A stretch of 64,000 nucleotides of DNA, from contig JAPPLD010000006.1 in assembly GCA_028819565.1 (NCBI GenBank), positions 73,299 to 137,298 on the forward strand, given 5' to 3'. The notes below the pieces were generated by a model. It was not told the origin of the DNA and did no database searches. It saw only the letters and a list, made by a program, of their open reading frames with translations. How positions within the stretch are numbered: the stretch's first letter is position 1; each line of letters opens with the position of its first letter. A program made the translations under genes and the position numbers. Below, one piece after another: positions 53,700 through 63,726 of this stretch. Source of the stretch: Gammaproteobacteria bacterium. Lineage in GTDB: Bacteria > Pseudomonadota > Gammaproteobacteria > Poriferisulfidales > Poriferisulfidaceae.

Positions 53700-54769
53700 T
53701 CGAACAGTGGCTTGAGATCGGTCAGACGCACCTGGGACAAGAAGGGCTGTCTCAAGTGCTCCTGTTGTTAGCCGGGGCGCTGATGGCCAGCTTTATCGGA
53801 CGCTGGCTTCTGCGCGTTCTGCAACGTGGCGCGCAACGCACGACCAACTTCATGGATGACGCCGTGCTGAGTTCGGCATCCAAGCCCGTGCAGGCTCTGA
53901 TCTGGTTCATCGCGCTGACGCTGATCATTCAATTGTTGCTGGGAGAGTCCTCTTTCGCGTCCTGGCTGCCGAAGATCCAGAGAGCAGGGGTCTTCCTGAT
54001 CCTAGGCTGGTTCCTGTTTTCGCTCATCCGTGACTACAGCGCCGAAGCGCGCCAGCGAGCCCGAGCCAAAGACAAAGAACTGGACGAGGATCTGCATCTG
54101 GCAGTCGCCCGGACCCTGCAGGCCGCCATCGTCGTGCTTGTCGGCATGGGCCTGCTGCAGACCTTCGGCGTGAGTATCGTGGGCCTCCTTACGTTCAGCG
54201 GGGTCGGAGGCTTGGTCGTGGGATTGGCGGCCAAGGACATGCTGGGGAATTTCTTTGGCGGTTTGATGCTGCACATGGATCGTCCGTTCAAGGCCGGCGA
54301 CTGGATTCGCTCCCCGGACCGCAATATCGAGGGAACTGTCGAAAGAATCGGATGGCGCCAAACCCTGATCCGGACACATTCGAAAAATGCCTTGTATATC
54401 CCGAACGGAATGTTCCTGACCATCGTGATCGAAAATCCGAGCCGGATGTCCCACCGGATGATCAAGGAAGTTATCGGGCTCCGCTACGACGACTTGGGAA
54501 AGATGAAGACGATCGTCGACGAAGTGCAGGTGTTGCTAGAGGGGTCGCCGGACGTTGACCAAGGAATGCCGGTGTTGGCTCGTTTCGATATGTTCAACGA
54601 ATCCTCGGTGGATTTTTTCATCCAGTGCTACACCCCCGAGGTTCATCGTGCGGAATACACCCGGATCAAGCAGAATCTCCTGCTCGCGGCGGCGGAAATT
54701 GTGGAACGGCACGGTGCCGAGATTGCGTTCCCGACGAGAACGCTGCACATGCAGTCACAGTCCGGCTGA
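53696..54769 (+). CDS. small-conductance mechanosensitive channel (MscS family)
   Basis: 357 residues. Three membrane segments are seen in the first ~180 residues; the pore helix LLTFSGVGGLVVGLAAKDMLGNFFGGLMLHMDRPFKAGDWI is the MscS TM3 with its following beta domain entry. The beta domain (EGTVERIGWRQTLIRTHSKNALYIPN) and the C-terminal alpha/beta domain ending YTPEVHRAEYTRIKQNLLL are normal. It protects against osmotic downshock. Translationally coupled to nagZ. Confidence 0.9.
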   Translation: MIEQWLEIGQTHLGQEGLSQVLLLLAGALMASFIGRWLLRVLQRGAQRTTNFMDDAVLSSASKPVQALIWFIALTLIIQLLLGESSFASWLPKIQRAGVFLILGWFLFSLIRDYSAEARQRARAKDKELDEDLHLAVARTLQAAIVVLVGMGLLQTFGVSIVGLLTFSGVGGLVVGLAAKDMLGNFFGGLMLHMDRPFKAGDWIRSPDRNIEGTVERIGWRQTLIRTHSKNALYIPNGMFLTIVIENPSRMSHRMIKEVIGLRYDDLGKMKTIVDEVQVLLEGSPDVDQGMPVLARFDMFNESSVDFFIQCYTPEVHRAEYTRIKQNLLLAAAEIVERHGAEIAFPTRTLHMQSQSG

Positions 54770-54780
54770 GGCCGGAAGAA

Positions 54781-55503
54781 TCAACGCGCCGAACTGGCAG
54801 CGCGGATAGTTCGACTCGCCTCGAGATCGAGTGGATCCTCTTCGACTGGCGTGACTTGTGCAAGAACCCCGAGCAAGGGGTGATCTAGGTAGTTGAGGTC
54901 GCCGGGACGGAGCTTGCGGTTGACCTGGAGTAGCAGGCCGTCTGATCCAGCGGATTCTCCGTCGGGGTCCGAGGTTGCGGCGGGGTAGTGATACAGCAGA
55001 CTCAGATCGATTTGCAAAAACTGTTCCTCGGACAGTCGCAGGCTTCCGTCCAGTACCGGGGCATTCGGGGATGCCTCTGATAACGCTTTTCCGTTGGTTA
55101 GGCGGACCGGGTGGGCTTCATCCGGGAGCGAGGCCGGCTGCTGCCAGGCGGCGTGGTGGAGGATCCGGTATTGCCCGGATTTTTCCAGTCGGATCCGTTC
55201 CCCCACCATGGGTTGTCGGAGTTCGTTGAGACGCAGGTATCCGCTCAGGCATTCCGCAACTTCTTCTTCAGACAGGAAGCGTCGTATAAATTCAGCTCCC
55301 GACCGTGCAGGAAGGCAGAAATACTGGCGAAAATCTACCGCCTGGTCCAGCTCTAGGTCGGGAATTGATTCGAAATGCCGGACCTGATCCGTGGATTCGG
55401 CGGGTTGCGTGAATATGAGGATTTCCACGCGATAAAGATCCTCAGCCCAACCTGCGACAGGCAGGAGCGCGAAAGCCAGGAACCAGATGGAAAATTTCTT
55501 CAT
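54781..55503 (-). CDS. csiV: CsiV family peptidoglycan-binding protein
   Basis: 240 residues with a signal peptide (MKKFSIWFLAFALLPVAGWA). The start of the mature part, EDLYRVEILIFTQPAESTDQ, and the later YRILHHAAWQQP are the CsiV features; this protein supports the LpoA/PBP1A system and D-amino-acid growth in Vibrio. It typically lies directly downstream of mfd, as here (4-base overlap). Proof of the LpoA link in this organism is not available from this window. Confidence 0.82.
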   Translation of the reverse strand: MKKFSIWFLAFALLPVAGWAEDLYRVEILIFTQPAESTDQVRHFESIPDLELDQAVDFRQYFCLPARSGAEFIRRFLSEEEVAECLSGYLRLNELRQPMVGERIRLEKSGQYRILHHAAWQQPASLPDEAHPVRLTNGKALSEASPNAPVLDGSLRLSEEQFLQIDLSLLYHYPAATSDPDGESAGSDGLLLQVNRKLRPGDLNYLDHPLLGVLAQVTPVEEDPLDLEASRTIRAASSAR

Positions 55504-58500
55504 GCGGCCTCCCGGGTCCCGATGCAGTGCGTCAGGTCGCGGATGGCATGGATCCGGTCCTCTAGGGTCGGCATGTCCAGTTCGAAGTGAAGGCGCATCT
55601 TGTTGTCTAAGCGGTAGCGGTGGGACGAGTCCTCGATGATCCGGACGACGGATTCCGGCTCCGGGCCGGGATCGCCGAACGTGATTCGGCCTTCGTGCCG
55701 GGTCAACTGTATTTTACGGAGAAATTCAAATGTCGTAATCTCCAGCTTCAGGCGGGTGATGGCGAACAGGTTGGCGACTGCCTGCGGCAGCGTCCCAAAA
55801 CGGTCCACCATCTCGACCTGCAGGTCGTCGAGTTCCGCTTCGGAAGTCGCACCGGCAATCCGCTTGTACAGCGTGAGCCGAAGATAGACGTCGGGGAGGT
55901 AGTCATCTGGAATCAACGCCTGCAGACCTAGGTCGATCTCAGGCCCGTGCTCGAGTGGCTTGTCGATCTCAGGTAGCGCCCCTTTCTTCAGGGTGTCTAC
56001 CGCGCGCTGCAGCAGGCGGTGGTATAGCGCGAATCCGATCTGCTGGATCTGGCCGCTCTGTTCTTCACCCAGCAGTTCGCCAGCGCCACGAATTTCAAGA
56101 TCTTGAGTCGCCAGCATGAAGCCGGAACCAAGTTCCTCCATGGCTTCGATGGCTTCGATCCGTTTCTTCGCGTCAGGCGTCATGGTTTGCAGGGGCGGGC
56201 AAGTCAGATAGGCGTAGGCGAGGTGGTGCGAGCGCCCGACCCGGCCGCGCAGTTGGTGCAACTGGGCCAGCCCGAAATGGTCCGCGCGATTGATGATGAT
56301 GGTATTGGCAGTCGGGATGTCAATACCGTTCTCGATAATCGTGGTGCAAACCAAGATGTTGAATCGCTGACGGTAAAAGTCACGCATGACGGCTTCCAGT
56401 TCACGCTCCCGCATCTGTCCGTGCGCAACTCGCACTTCGGCCTCTGGAACGACCTGCTGCATCATTTCAGCGGCTTGATCGATCGAAGCAGTCCGGTTGT
56501 GCAGAACATAAATCTGTCCGCCCCGTTTCAGTTCACGCAGACATGCCTCCCGGATCTGCTGCTGGTTCCATTGGGTGACGTAAGTCTTGATCGCATGCCG
56601 ATGGGCGGGAGCGGTAGCGATGATCGAAAGATCCCGAAGACCGGACAGCGACATGTTCAGGGTGCGGGGGATCGGAGTGGCGGTTAGGGTCAGCAGGTTG
56701 GTCCGGGCCCGTAGCGCCTTCAACTTTTCCTTGTGGCGCACGCCAAAGCGCTGCTCTTCATCAATGATGACCAGCCCGAGATTATGGAATTTCACGTCGT
56801 CCTGCAGCAGCCGGTGCGTGCCGATGATGATGTCCAGTTTTCCCTCGACGAGATCGGCCAGAATGCCGGCCTGTTCCCGGGCAGTCCGGAAGCGGGAGAT
56901 CGCCTCGATCCGGACAGGCCAATCGGCAAACCGATCACGAAAAGTCTTGCCGTGCTGCTGGGCAAGCAGGGTGGTCGGAGTCAGGACGGCAACTTGGAAG
57001 CCGTTGAAGACAGCGGCGAAAGCGGCTCGCATCCCGACCTCGGTCTTTCCGAAGCCGACATCGCCGCAGACAATCCGATCCATGGGCAAATCGCTTTCTA
57101 GGCCTTCCAAGACCTCGCGGATGGCTTGCGCTTGGTCCGGGGTTTCGTCGAAAGGGAAGGCCGCTTCGAATTTCGGGTAATCCGACGGGATATTGAGGGT
57201 GCACCCGCCCTGTGCATTGCGACGGGCTTGAACCTCCAGCAACTCGGCCGCTGCATCATAGGCGCGTTTCGCAGCCCTGTGCTTGATTTTCTGCCATTGA
57301 TCCCCGCCCAGAGAATGCAGGGGCGCGTCTTCCGGATCCGCGCCGCTGTAGCGGGTGATCCGATGCAACTCCATAATCGGCACATACAGCCGGTCCGTGT
57401 CGGCGTACTGGATGAGCAGGAACTCCTGTTCGATCCCGTCGATTTCCAACTTGCGCAGCCCTTGGTAGCGACCGACGCCATAGTCTTCATGAACTACTGG
57501 ACTGTCGTGCTTGAGGTTGGCAAGCTCGGACAGGATGGCTTTGGGATCTCTTCGGCTCCGCTGACGGTGTTGCTGGGGGGTGCGGTCCGGGAACAGATGA
57601 GACTCGGGGATGATCGCGATCTCGTCCTCGGGAAGCTCGAAACCCTCTTCAATGTCCGCGACCGCCAGCGCCAAGTCCGGCCCTTGCCGAAGGAAGTCTT
57701 CCCAACTTTCCACGGGCTTGACCTGGATATTCAGGGCTCCCAGGCGCTCCTTCAACTGCTCGCGCCGTCCCGGAGAGTGGGTCGTGAACAGGATTCTCCG
57801 TGAAGAGGAGGACAGGAATTGGCGCAGGGCACGGGCGGGGGCCTTATCCTGCGGCCGTACCTTAAGTTCCGGGAGCGCGCGTGAGGCGTAGTTGAAGGCA
57901 GTTTCCTCTGACTGTTTCTCGTGTTCAAAACGGTTGAGATCCAGTCGCGGGTAGTCTGCCAGGGCTTCTTGGAATTCGGATTCGCTCAGGTACAGCATTG
58001 AAACCGGCAAAGGCGGGTGCTCAACGTCATGGAGCCGACTTTCGCAACGGGTCTCGATCTCGCTCAGGGCTTGGGCTGCGGCATCGTCCACGTCTTTCCA
58101 GCACACAACGGTGGTTTCAGCGGGAAGGTAATCGAAAAGGCTGGCTGTTCCCTCGAAGAACAGGGGCAGGTAGTATTCGATGCCGACTGGGACGATCGCG
58201 TCGCTGATATCCCGGTAGATGGGACTTTGCGACGGGTCAATGTCAAATGCCCTGCGAAAATTCTTCCGAAACCGCTCGATGGTCTCTGAATCAAGCGGAA
58301 ACTCTCGTGCCGGAAGGATATCCAGATGTTCGATCCGGTCGGTCGAGGTCTGATGTTCGGGATCGAACATGCGGATGGAGTCGATGCAGTCGTCGAGGAA
58401 GTCGAGTCGGCATGGAGACTCGGATCCCATTGGAAAGAGGTCAAGCAGCGACCCGCGCACGGCGAACTCTCCCGGAGCCACGACCTGGGAGCAGTTCTGG

Positions 58501-58970
58501 TAACCAGCCGAGTCCAGGCGCTGGCGCAACTGTTCGATTTCGATTTTGCCGCCGGTGGAAAGGGTGGTCGTTTGGCGGTGGACATGATCGGGCGGACACA
58601 AGCGTTGCAGCAAAGTGGAGGCGGATGTGATCAGCAGGCTGTTTGCCTTTCGGGTTTGAAGACGGTGGAGTGTCCGTAGGCGCTGAGAGATGATCTCGCT
58701 ATGCGGCGAGGTCAGGTCATAGGGCAGGGTCTCCCAGTCAGGAAACGACAACAAAAGGTCTGTCTGCGGGCCGAGGAAGAATCGACATTCAACTTCCAGC
58801 GCGACTTGGGCGGCGATGTCGGGAGCGACGACTAGGGTGAGCCCAGAGTTCCAGCGGGCGAGCTCGGAAATGGCCAAGGCGCGGGCCGCGCCATACAGTT
58901 GTCCACAACCTAGGCGAGAGCCGGCGGCAGGAAGTGGAGGGAAATCAAGCACGAGAAAGGGGGAAGACAA
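55500..58970 (-). CDS. mfd: transcription-repair coupling factor Mfd
   Basis: 1156 residues. It removes stalled RNA polymerase and recruits UvrA. Domains in order: the UvrB-like N-terminal domain, the RNA-polymerase-interaction domain (SPVVHEDYGVGRYQGLRKLEIDG), the RecG-like helicase with GDVGFGKTEVGMRAAF (Walker A), IIDEEQRFGVRHKEKLK (DEEQ) and VDIPTANTIIINRADHFGLAQLHQLRGRVGRSHHLAYAYL, and the C-terminal TRCF domain. The frame begins at a TTG (58970) placed in the T run of a terminator-like hairpin; GTG 58952 is an alternative start. Confidence 0.94.
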   Translation of the reverse strand: MSSPFLVLDFPPLPAAGSRLGCGQLYGAARALAISELARWNSGLTLVVAPDIAAQVALEVECRFFLGPQTDLLLSFPDWETLPYDLTSPHSEIISQRLRTLHRLQTRKANSLLITSASTLLQRLCPPDHVHRQTTTLSTGGKIEIEQLRQRLDSAGYQNCSQVVAPGEFAVRGSLLDLFPMGSESPCRLDFLDDCIDSIRMFDPEHQTSTDRIEHLDILPAREFPLDSETIERFRKNFRRAFDIDPSQSPIYRDISDAIVPVGIEYYLPLFFEGTASLFDYLPAETTVVCWKDVDDAAAQALSEIETRCESRLHDVEHPPLPVSMLYLSESEFQEALADYPRLDLNRFEHEKQSEETAFNYASRALPELKVRPQDKAPARALRQFLSSSSRRILFTTHSPGRREQLKERLGALNIQVKPVESWEDFLRQGPDLALAVADIEEGFELPEDEIAIIPESHLFPDRTPQQHRQRSRRDPKAILSELANLKHDSPVVHEDYGVGRYQGLRKLEIDGIEQEFLLIQYADTDRLYVPIMELHRITRYSGADPEDAPLHSLGGDQWQKIKHRAAKRAYDAAAELLEVQARRNAQGGCTLNIPSDYPKFEAAFPFDETPDQAQAIREVLEGLESDLPMDRIVCGDVGFGKTEVGMRAAFAAVFNGFQVAVLTPTTLLAQQHGKTFRDRFADWPVRIEAISRFRTAREQAGILADLVEGKLDIIIGTHRLLQDDVKFHNLGLVIIDEEQRFGVRHKEKLKALRARTNLLTLTATPIPRTLNMSLSGLRDLSIIATAPAHRHAIKTYVTQWNQQQIREACLRELKRGGQIYVLHNRTASIDQAAEMMQQVVPEAEVRVAHGQMRERELEAVMRDFYRQRFNILVCTTIIENGIDIPTANTIIINRADHFGLAQLHQLRGRVGRSHHLAYAYLTCPPLQTMTPDAKKRIEAIEAMEELGSGFMLATQDLEIRGAGELLGEEQSGQIQQIGFALYHRLLQRAVDTLKKGALPEIDKPLEHGPEIDLGLQALIPDDYLPDVYLRLTLYKRIAGATSEAELDDLQVEMVDRFGTLPQAVANLFAITRLKLEITTFEFLRKIQLTRHEGRITFGDPGPEPESVVRIIEDSSHRYRLDNKMRLHFELDMPTLEDRIHAIRDLTHCIGTREAA

Positions 58971-58973
58971 AAA

Positions 58974-58994
58974 CGGGGGCCACTAAGGCCCCCG
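58974..58994 (-). terminator. rho-independent terminator of fccB
   Basis: CGGGGGCC and GGCCCCCG form an 8-bp GC-rich stem with a 5-base loop; on the minus strand TTTTTG follows at 58973-58968. It lies 35 bases past the fccB stop. The T run overlaps the first codon assigned to mfd. Confidence 0.75.
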
Positions 58995-59029
58995 CGTTTT
59001 GAGGTTTGGCGGGTTCCGCCCTGACAGGG

Positions 59030-60316
59030 TCAGGCGAACATGTCTGCCACGATGTTGTTGTACCAGCTGTACGCATACTGAACCTCGCGGGCCAGCATCT
59101 CGTCCGAAGCGTCCGATGGCGTCAAGCCTCCGGCCACCTTGGCGACTTTGCTCTTGTCTTCCGCCAAGCGGTAAACCGCCGCAACCGAAATGCCGTAATC
59201 CGGTGCAATCAGGCTGTAGCAGGTATTGACATAGGACGGCGTGCCCGGTTCCTCGTCAGCCAGCATGGCGACGACCGCTGCCGCACAGACCTTCCCTTCG
59301 GAATTGGCCGCATATCCGGATTTCGGCAGTCCCGTGGCGATGCTGGCATCACCGATGACGTGCACGCCTGGCACCAGTTTCGACTCGAAGGTGTCAAGAT
59401 GGACCGGGCACCAGCCGGAGTCGTCGGTTAGTCCGGCCGCTTGCGCGATCTGTCCAGCACTTTGCGGCGGGATGACGTTGATCACCGCACCTTCGTGAGT
59501 GTCGCCGAATTCGGTGGTTACCGTCATGTCGGCGGTATTGACCTCAGCGATGCCCTCGGCAGTGTCGGTGCCGGAGACCCATTCGATCATGCCGTCGTAA
59601 CGGCGCTCCCAGCCCTGCGTGAACAGGCCCATCTTCGAGAACTTGTCCTTGGCGTCAAGCACCAGAATCTTCGAATTCGGTTTGTTCTCCTTGAAGTAAT
59701 GGGCGACCTGGCAGACTCGTTCGTAGGGCCCGGGAGGGCAGCGGAACGGGTTGCCGGGTGGGCAGATGATGAAAGTGCCGCCGTCTTCCATGGCCTCAAG
59801 CTGGCTGCGCAGCAGCGCCGTTTGCGGGCCGGCCTTCCAGGCGTGGGGCATGGCTTCGGCTGCCGCCATGTCGTAACCTTCGATCGCATCCCACTTCAGG
59901 TCGATGCCGGGGCTGACGACGAGCCGGTCGTACGGGAAGCTGTCCCCGCCCTCGGTCGTGACGGTGCGCGCATCGGTGTCCACTCCCGTAGCCTTGGAAT
60001 GCACCACTTGGATGCCGTGGTTTGCCAAGCCCTCGTATCCGTGGCGGATAGTCGAGATGTCCCTGTCGCCTCCGATGACCTCGTTGCTCATGAAGCAGGT
60101 GTAATAGTGATCGTTGGCTTCGATCAGGGTGACGTTAATTCCGGAATCCGCCAGTTTGATGTGCTTGGCTGCAACCGCGCCAGCAGCACCACCGCCAATC
60201 ACCACCACATTCTTGTTGCCGCCGAGGGCAAGCTGGGGGAAACTCATCCCGATCGTGCCTACGGCCGCAATGCCGCCGGTCGCTTTCAGGAAGCCGCGTC
60301 TTGTCAGGGTTGTCAT
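59030..60316 (-). CDS. fccB: flavocytochrome c sulfide dehydrogenase, flavoprotein subunit
   Basis: 428 residues. A Tat signal ([13 protein letters not shown]) precedes the FAD-binding [21 protein letters not shown]. Further family parts are [37 protein letters not shown] with cysteines of the redox site region, and [31 protein letters not shown]. The last ~70 residues are the FCSD-specific domain. The protein oxidises sulfide in the periplasm and passes electrons to its cytochrome partner. ATG 60316 follows a strong GGAGGAGT ribosome-binding site; the longer frame to 60409 lies within fccA. The terminator follows its stop. Confidence 0.93.
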   Translation of the reverse strand: MTTLTRRGFLKATGGIAAVGTIGMSFPQLALGGNKNVVVIGGGAAGAVAAKHIKLADSGINVTLIEANDHYYTCFMSNEVIGGDRDISTIRHGYEGLANHGIQVVHSKATGVDTDARTVTTEGGDSFPYDRLVVSPGIDLKWDAIEGYDMAAAEAMPHAWKAGPQTALLRSQLEAMEDGGTFIICPPGNPFRCPPGPYERVCQVAHYFKENKPNSKILVLDAKDKFSKMGLFTQGWERRYDGMIEWVSGTDTAEGIAEVNTADMTVTTEFGDTHEGAVINVIPPQSAGQIAQAAGLTDDSGWCPVHLDTFESKLVPGVHVIGDASIATGLPKSGYAANSEGKVCAAAVVAMLADEEPGTPSYVNTCYSLIAPDYGISVAAVYRLAEDKSKVAKVAGGLTPSDASDEMLAREVQYAYSWYNNIVADMFA

Positions 60317-60335
60317 GATCTTTACTCCTCCGCGA

Positions 60336-61013
60336 TTACTGCTGGCTGGCGTAGTAGTTGATGAGGGCCGCGAGGCCGTCTTCGCCCTCGGTCTCCATGA
60401 CTTCTTCAAGTCGGGATTTCATCTTCTTCGGCATTCCTCGTGCACCGCCGTGGAAGTCGGCGAGGCTGTAGTGCAGGTAATGCTTCCATTGCCCTGCGAG
60501 CGGGACCATGTCGTCGACAGTGGATCGTCCGCCTTCCTCGTGGCATTTCTCGCAATTGTCCGAATGCAGGGCCTCACCCTTGCTCGCAAGTTCCGCGTCG
60601 AATTCCTGGGTTGCCAAGGCGATGGACTTGTCGGCGAAATAGTGGGCCATGGCCTTGATCTCAGCCAAGGTGTAGCCGGAGGCGAGCCGGTCCATGATCG
60701 TGCCGTGCCGGGCGAAGATCTCCACGTCTTCAAGTTCGGGGTCGGATGCGGCTTCTGCTTCGGCCGCGTCCAGGTCCTGGCCGTGCTTGTAGGAAAGCAT
60801 GGCGCCGATGAAGTAAACCGCCGGAAGTCCCGCCAGGGAAGGTATCGCCGGGCCGACGCTGGCTCCGGCCGGGCCATGGCAGGCTACGCACGCGCCGGTC
60901 AGCATCTCGATCGATGCTATCGGTGCTCCGCCTCCATGTTCGTCCGCATGCAAGGCTGGTGGCAGCACAAGGGCGCTGGCTAGAAGGGCTAGGGAAATAA
61001 ATCGCGAATGCAT
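60336..61013 (-). CDS. fccA: flavocytochrome c sulfide dehydrogenase, diheme cytochrome subunit
   Basis: 225 residues with a signal peptide (ending LHADEHGG). Two c-type heme motifs are present: CVACH near residue 42 and CEKCH near residue 155, with [13 protein letters not shown] and AHYFADKSI between them, as in two-domain class I cytochromes c4-like. It should accept electrons from fccB, 19 bases downstream, and pass them to the respiratory chain. AGGAGGAG precedes the ATG. Confidence 0.92.
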   Translation of the reverse strand: MHSRFISLALLASALVLPPALHADEHGGGAPIASIEMLTGACVACHGPAGASVGPAIPSLAGLPAVYFIGAMLSYKHGQDLDAAEAEAASDPELEDVEIFARHGTIMDRLASGYTLAEIKAMAHYFADKSIALATQEFDAELASKGEALHSDNCEKCHEEGGRSTVDDMVPLAGQWKHYLHYSLADFHGGARGMPKKMKSRLEEVMETEGEDGLAALINYYASQQ

Positions 61014-61406
61014 TGAATCTCCTCCTGCAAAGGTCTAGGGACACCCCGTTACTGCATTTCGGGCAAGTATCCTAACACAAGAGCAAGGGGGCAGTTTATG
61101 AACTTAGAGATCAATATTAGAGTCATGATTTTGAGCTCGCCTGGGCATCATGGCTATAGCCTTTATAGGCACATCCATACTATAAAATGCAACCGCACAT
61201 GGGGTATTCGTCGCGCATGGAAACCTAGGTAGATCAGCAGGTTTGCCATCTGCTGTTTCATAGCCTAGAAATGGAATCTCTCCTAGCGCGGGGTTTAAAT
61301 CACGCACGAAAATTTTGGGAAATATGTGAACTCTAAAAGTGACAAAATTTTGTTACCACAACCGATGAAAATCGTGATCTCCAACTGACTGACAGAGAAT
61401 TGATCA
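61014..61406. other. 393-base region at the boundary to AT-rich DNA
   Basis: The first ~70 bases are the fccA leader. From about 61080 the sequence becomes clearly AT-richer than the preceding 60 kb. A 67-codon open frame lies on the minus strand at 61104-61307, ending MPRRAQNHDSNIDL; it contains a segment with two cysteines (FPCATNTPCAVAF) but no recognised domain or ribosome-binding site. I do not call it a gene. Confidence 0.35.
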
Positions 61407-62351
61407 ATGGATATTGGTGACTTATATTACGTGATAGTAGAAATCGAGGAATGGGTAGGTTATGGCTTTCTATACATTATTGCTCCGCTAGTAGCATTGG
61501 TTGTAGGGAAGCCTTATCTGGAAAAGGTTTTCAAGGGGTGGAGAAATAAGTGGCGAGGTGCGCTGTTAGAACATAGAAGAGAGCAAGAAAGAATCAAGGA
61601 GTTGGTTCGGAAGGCTGAGTCTTTGGAAAATACTAAAGAGCAAGAATCAGCTCAAAAAGAATTGTCCGATATGGCACGAATCAACCTTGTCGAAATACGA
61701 GCAAGTTTGGCTTTAACGGTCGTATGGTTAGCGGTATTTAGCTTAATATTGGCAGTAGCGGATGTAGGGTTAGATAGAGTGCATGAAGACATAAGGGAAA
61801 GTTATGAAAAATTTCTTTCTGATTGGGATTCACGATTAGATTTTTTATTACGCTTCAAAATTAAAGAAAGGCCTGAACTGAACATCGATTTTGATCGATT
61901 GAGAAAGGGAAGTCGCAAAGATCTGACAGAAAAAAAGAAGGAAACAATACGACGGACTAATGAACAGGAAGAACAGATGCGGGCAAGCATGGTTGAGGCA
62001 AGACAGCTTGCAGATAGGTGGTATTGCCAGATAAAGGTAAACGAATACATGATTAATAAACGATATGCGGGGTACGGGGAAGACGCTGTGGTTATGGGCA
62101 TATCACGAAATTTCCAGCTCTGTATGCTAGAAAGAGGGTGGCAGATATATCCTTGTCTGGATGAAGACAAGAGTGCAGAAGAATGTATAAAACTGCCATA
62201 TCTTGAGCTCCCATGTGTGGGTGAGTTGCGAGAATGGCTAGAGAAAAGTAGGGAACAAAGACTAGCGGTGCCGTGTAACCAAGGAGCGACCATCTGGAAT
62301 TGGAAAAAACACCAAGAAGTGTTGCATGGCCGACTTAGATTATTTGAATAA
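61407..62351 (+). CDS. two-span membrane protein of unknown function
   Basis: 314 residues. A hydrophobic segment at ~18-36 (YGFLYIIAPLVALVVGK) is followed by a charged cytoplasmic helix, then a second span at ~96-117 (LALTVVWLAVFSLILAVADVG). The rest is a soluble domain with a charged helical part and a Cys-containing end (WYCQIKVNEYMINKRYAGYG, LCMLERGWQIYPC, LELPCVGEL). I do not recognise a family. The codon use and AT-richness differ from the core genes, suggesting transfer. ATG 61407 has a GAGAATTGATCA context with only a weak ribosome-binding sequence. Confidence 0.65.
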   Translation: MDIGDLYYVIVEIEEWVGYGFLYIIAPLVALVVGKPYLEKVFKGWRNKWRGALLEHRREQERIKELVRKAESLENTKEQESAQKELSDMARINLVEIRASLALTVVWLAVFSLILAVADVGLDRVHEDIRESYEKFLSDWDSRLDFLLRFKIKERPELNIDFDRLRKGSRKDLTEKKKETIRRTNEQEEQMRASMVEARQLADRWYCQIKVNEYMINKRYAGYGEDAVVMGISRNFQLCMLERGWQIYPCLDEDKSAEECIKLPYLELPCVGELREWLEKSREQRLAVPCNQGATIWNWKKHQEVLHGRLRLFE

Positions 62352-62415
62352 CCAATCGAAAATAGGGCAAAGTTGTCTCGCCTTGTTGCCGTGCGAAACT
62401 GGCCAAAAATTTAGG

Positions 62416-63589
62416 CTATTGAAACCTTTCCTTTTCTCTACGACATGCCTCCAAGATGTTCCGAGCGTCAGCATAGGATTCTGCCACTGCACCATCATAT
62501 TGCCCATGTAGATAGTTTTCGAACAAGATGCCTGCTTCCTTGTTGCCACTAAAAAAACTTACCAGCAGTTCGTGGCAATACACCTCAAGTTTCATATATT
62601 CTTCTTCGTCCAATTCACCGAATGCCAGTTCACTTCCAATTTTTTTGTGGACTTTTTTATATCTTCGAACGATTGCGGCAGCTTCTCTTTTACTGATTTT
62701 CGGAGGGTCGAAGATAAACCGATCTTTGATTTCATAGCCACCTGTAGATGAGAAAGCTACCGTCTTGCTCTCGAAAGGAAAGTAATGTGCCTTCTCATGG
62801 AAGTGGAGGGGCACGTACTTCACTATCTCAATGTGGTCATCAGAAACATTAATTTGAATTTCTTCGCAAGCACTGTAGAACAATTGCACATTCTCGCCAA
62901 TTAGTTCTATATTTACTTCAGACAAGAAAATCTCGCCATCGAACTTATCTACATAACCAGAGTAACAAATCACATGGATATCACGTAACACGACATGACG
63001 GGGTGGATACCATTCACCAACTTCCCCATAAAAACGAATTGTGTCGTTGAGCACATCCTCTAGTTTCGTGGCAGCCATTCTCTTTAGTTCGTCAACAGCG
63101 CCAACATTGCTCGTATCTTTCCCCCAGTCTTCTTCTCTTATTTGTCTAGTCTGGCTACCCAATCGGACGAAACCACGCCCTTTTTGAATTCTAGAGATGT
63201 TTTTTTTTAAATTTGCAAAAGTTTTCATCCCCGGATATGGTCAGTAGCCCTAAGAATTGTTTGTGCTCATCCTTTTTCTGTAGTTCGTGGAAAACGACGT
63301 TTTCATACAAAATCCTAGGAGGGTTATCCAAATGTTCAAAAACTAGGTCTTGAAAGGTTGAGTCATCCTTGTATTCAACCCCTTTGTAATTAAATGTTTC
63401 GTCTTCTACGCCAAATATAAGAAAAGAGTCATTACTCGGATTTGAGTTTGACAGTGCACAAATATGTTTTAACAATTTGGCTTTTTGGTCAGTATTGGAC
63501 AGGCATATCATTTCTTTGACATCAAAGTAAGTATTCTCTGAAAAATTCTTAGAGAGAATGAGTTCGATGAGCTTTCTTTTATTTACCAT
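62416..63589 (-). pseudogene. AlbA_2/Schlafen-type protein, frameshifted
   Basis: Two overlapping minus-strand frames that join as one protein. Part 1 (63589 to 63191, 132 codons) has an AlbA_2-like DNA-binding start: ENTYFDVKEMICLSNTDQKAKLLKHICALSNSNPSNDSFLIFGVED. Part 2 (the frame 63228 to 62416) continues LKKNISRIQKGRGFVRLGSQTRQI, which normally ends this domain, then ~230 residues of unknown fold. The break is at the A9 run at 63200-63208 (minus strand). Dropping one A joins ENFCKFKK to NISRIQKG. It may be a real mutation, a base-calling error, or slippage at the A run. Confidence 0.7.
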
Positions 63590-63726
63590 TTGTCAAAATT
63601 TCAGGTAAGAGCAACTAGCGCGCGGAAGGATGGTTGAGTGTCTCTGTTAAGGCATCCATTCAACCAATATCTGGCTTCTCCCAGAAGTGTCCAAATGAGT
63701 GTGGCAAGAGCCCCAATTCTAGAATT

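Noticed and set aside
60317-60409. N-terminal extension of FccB
   Set aside because: It overlaps fccA; the strong ribosome-binding site and Tat signal fix the start at 60316.
61104-61307. 67-codon ORF on the minus strand
   Set aside because: No start signal and no recognised family; may be a gene remnant, but not supportable as a gene.
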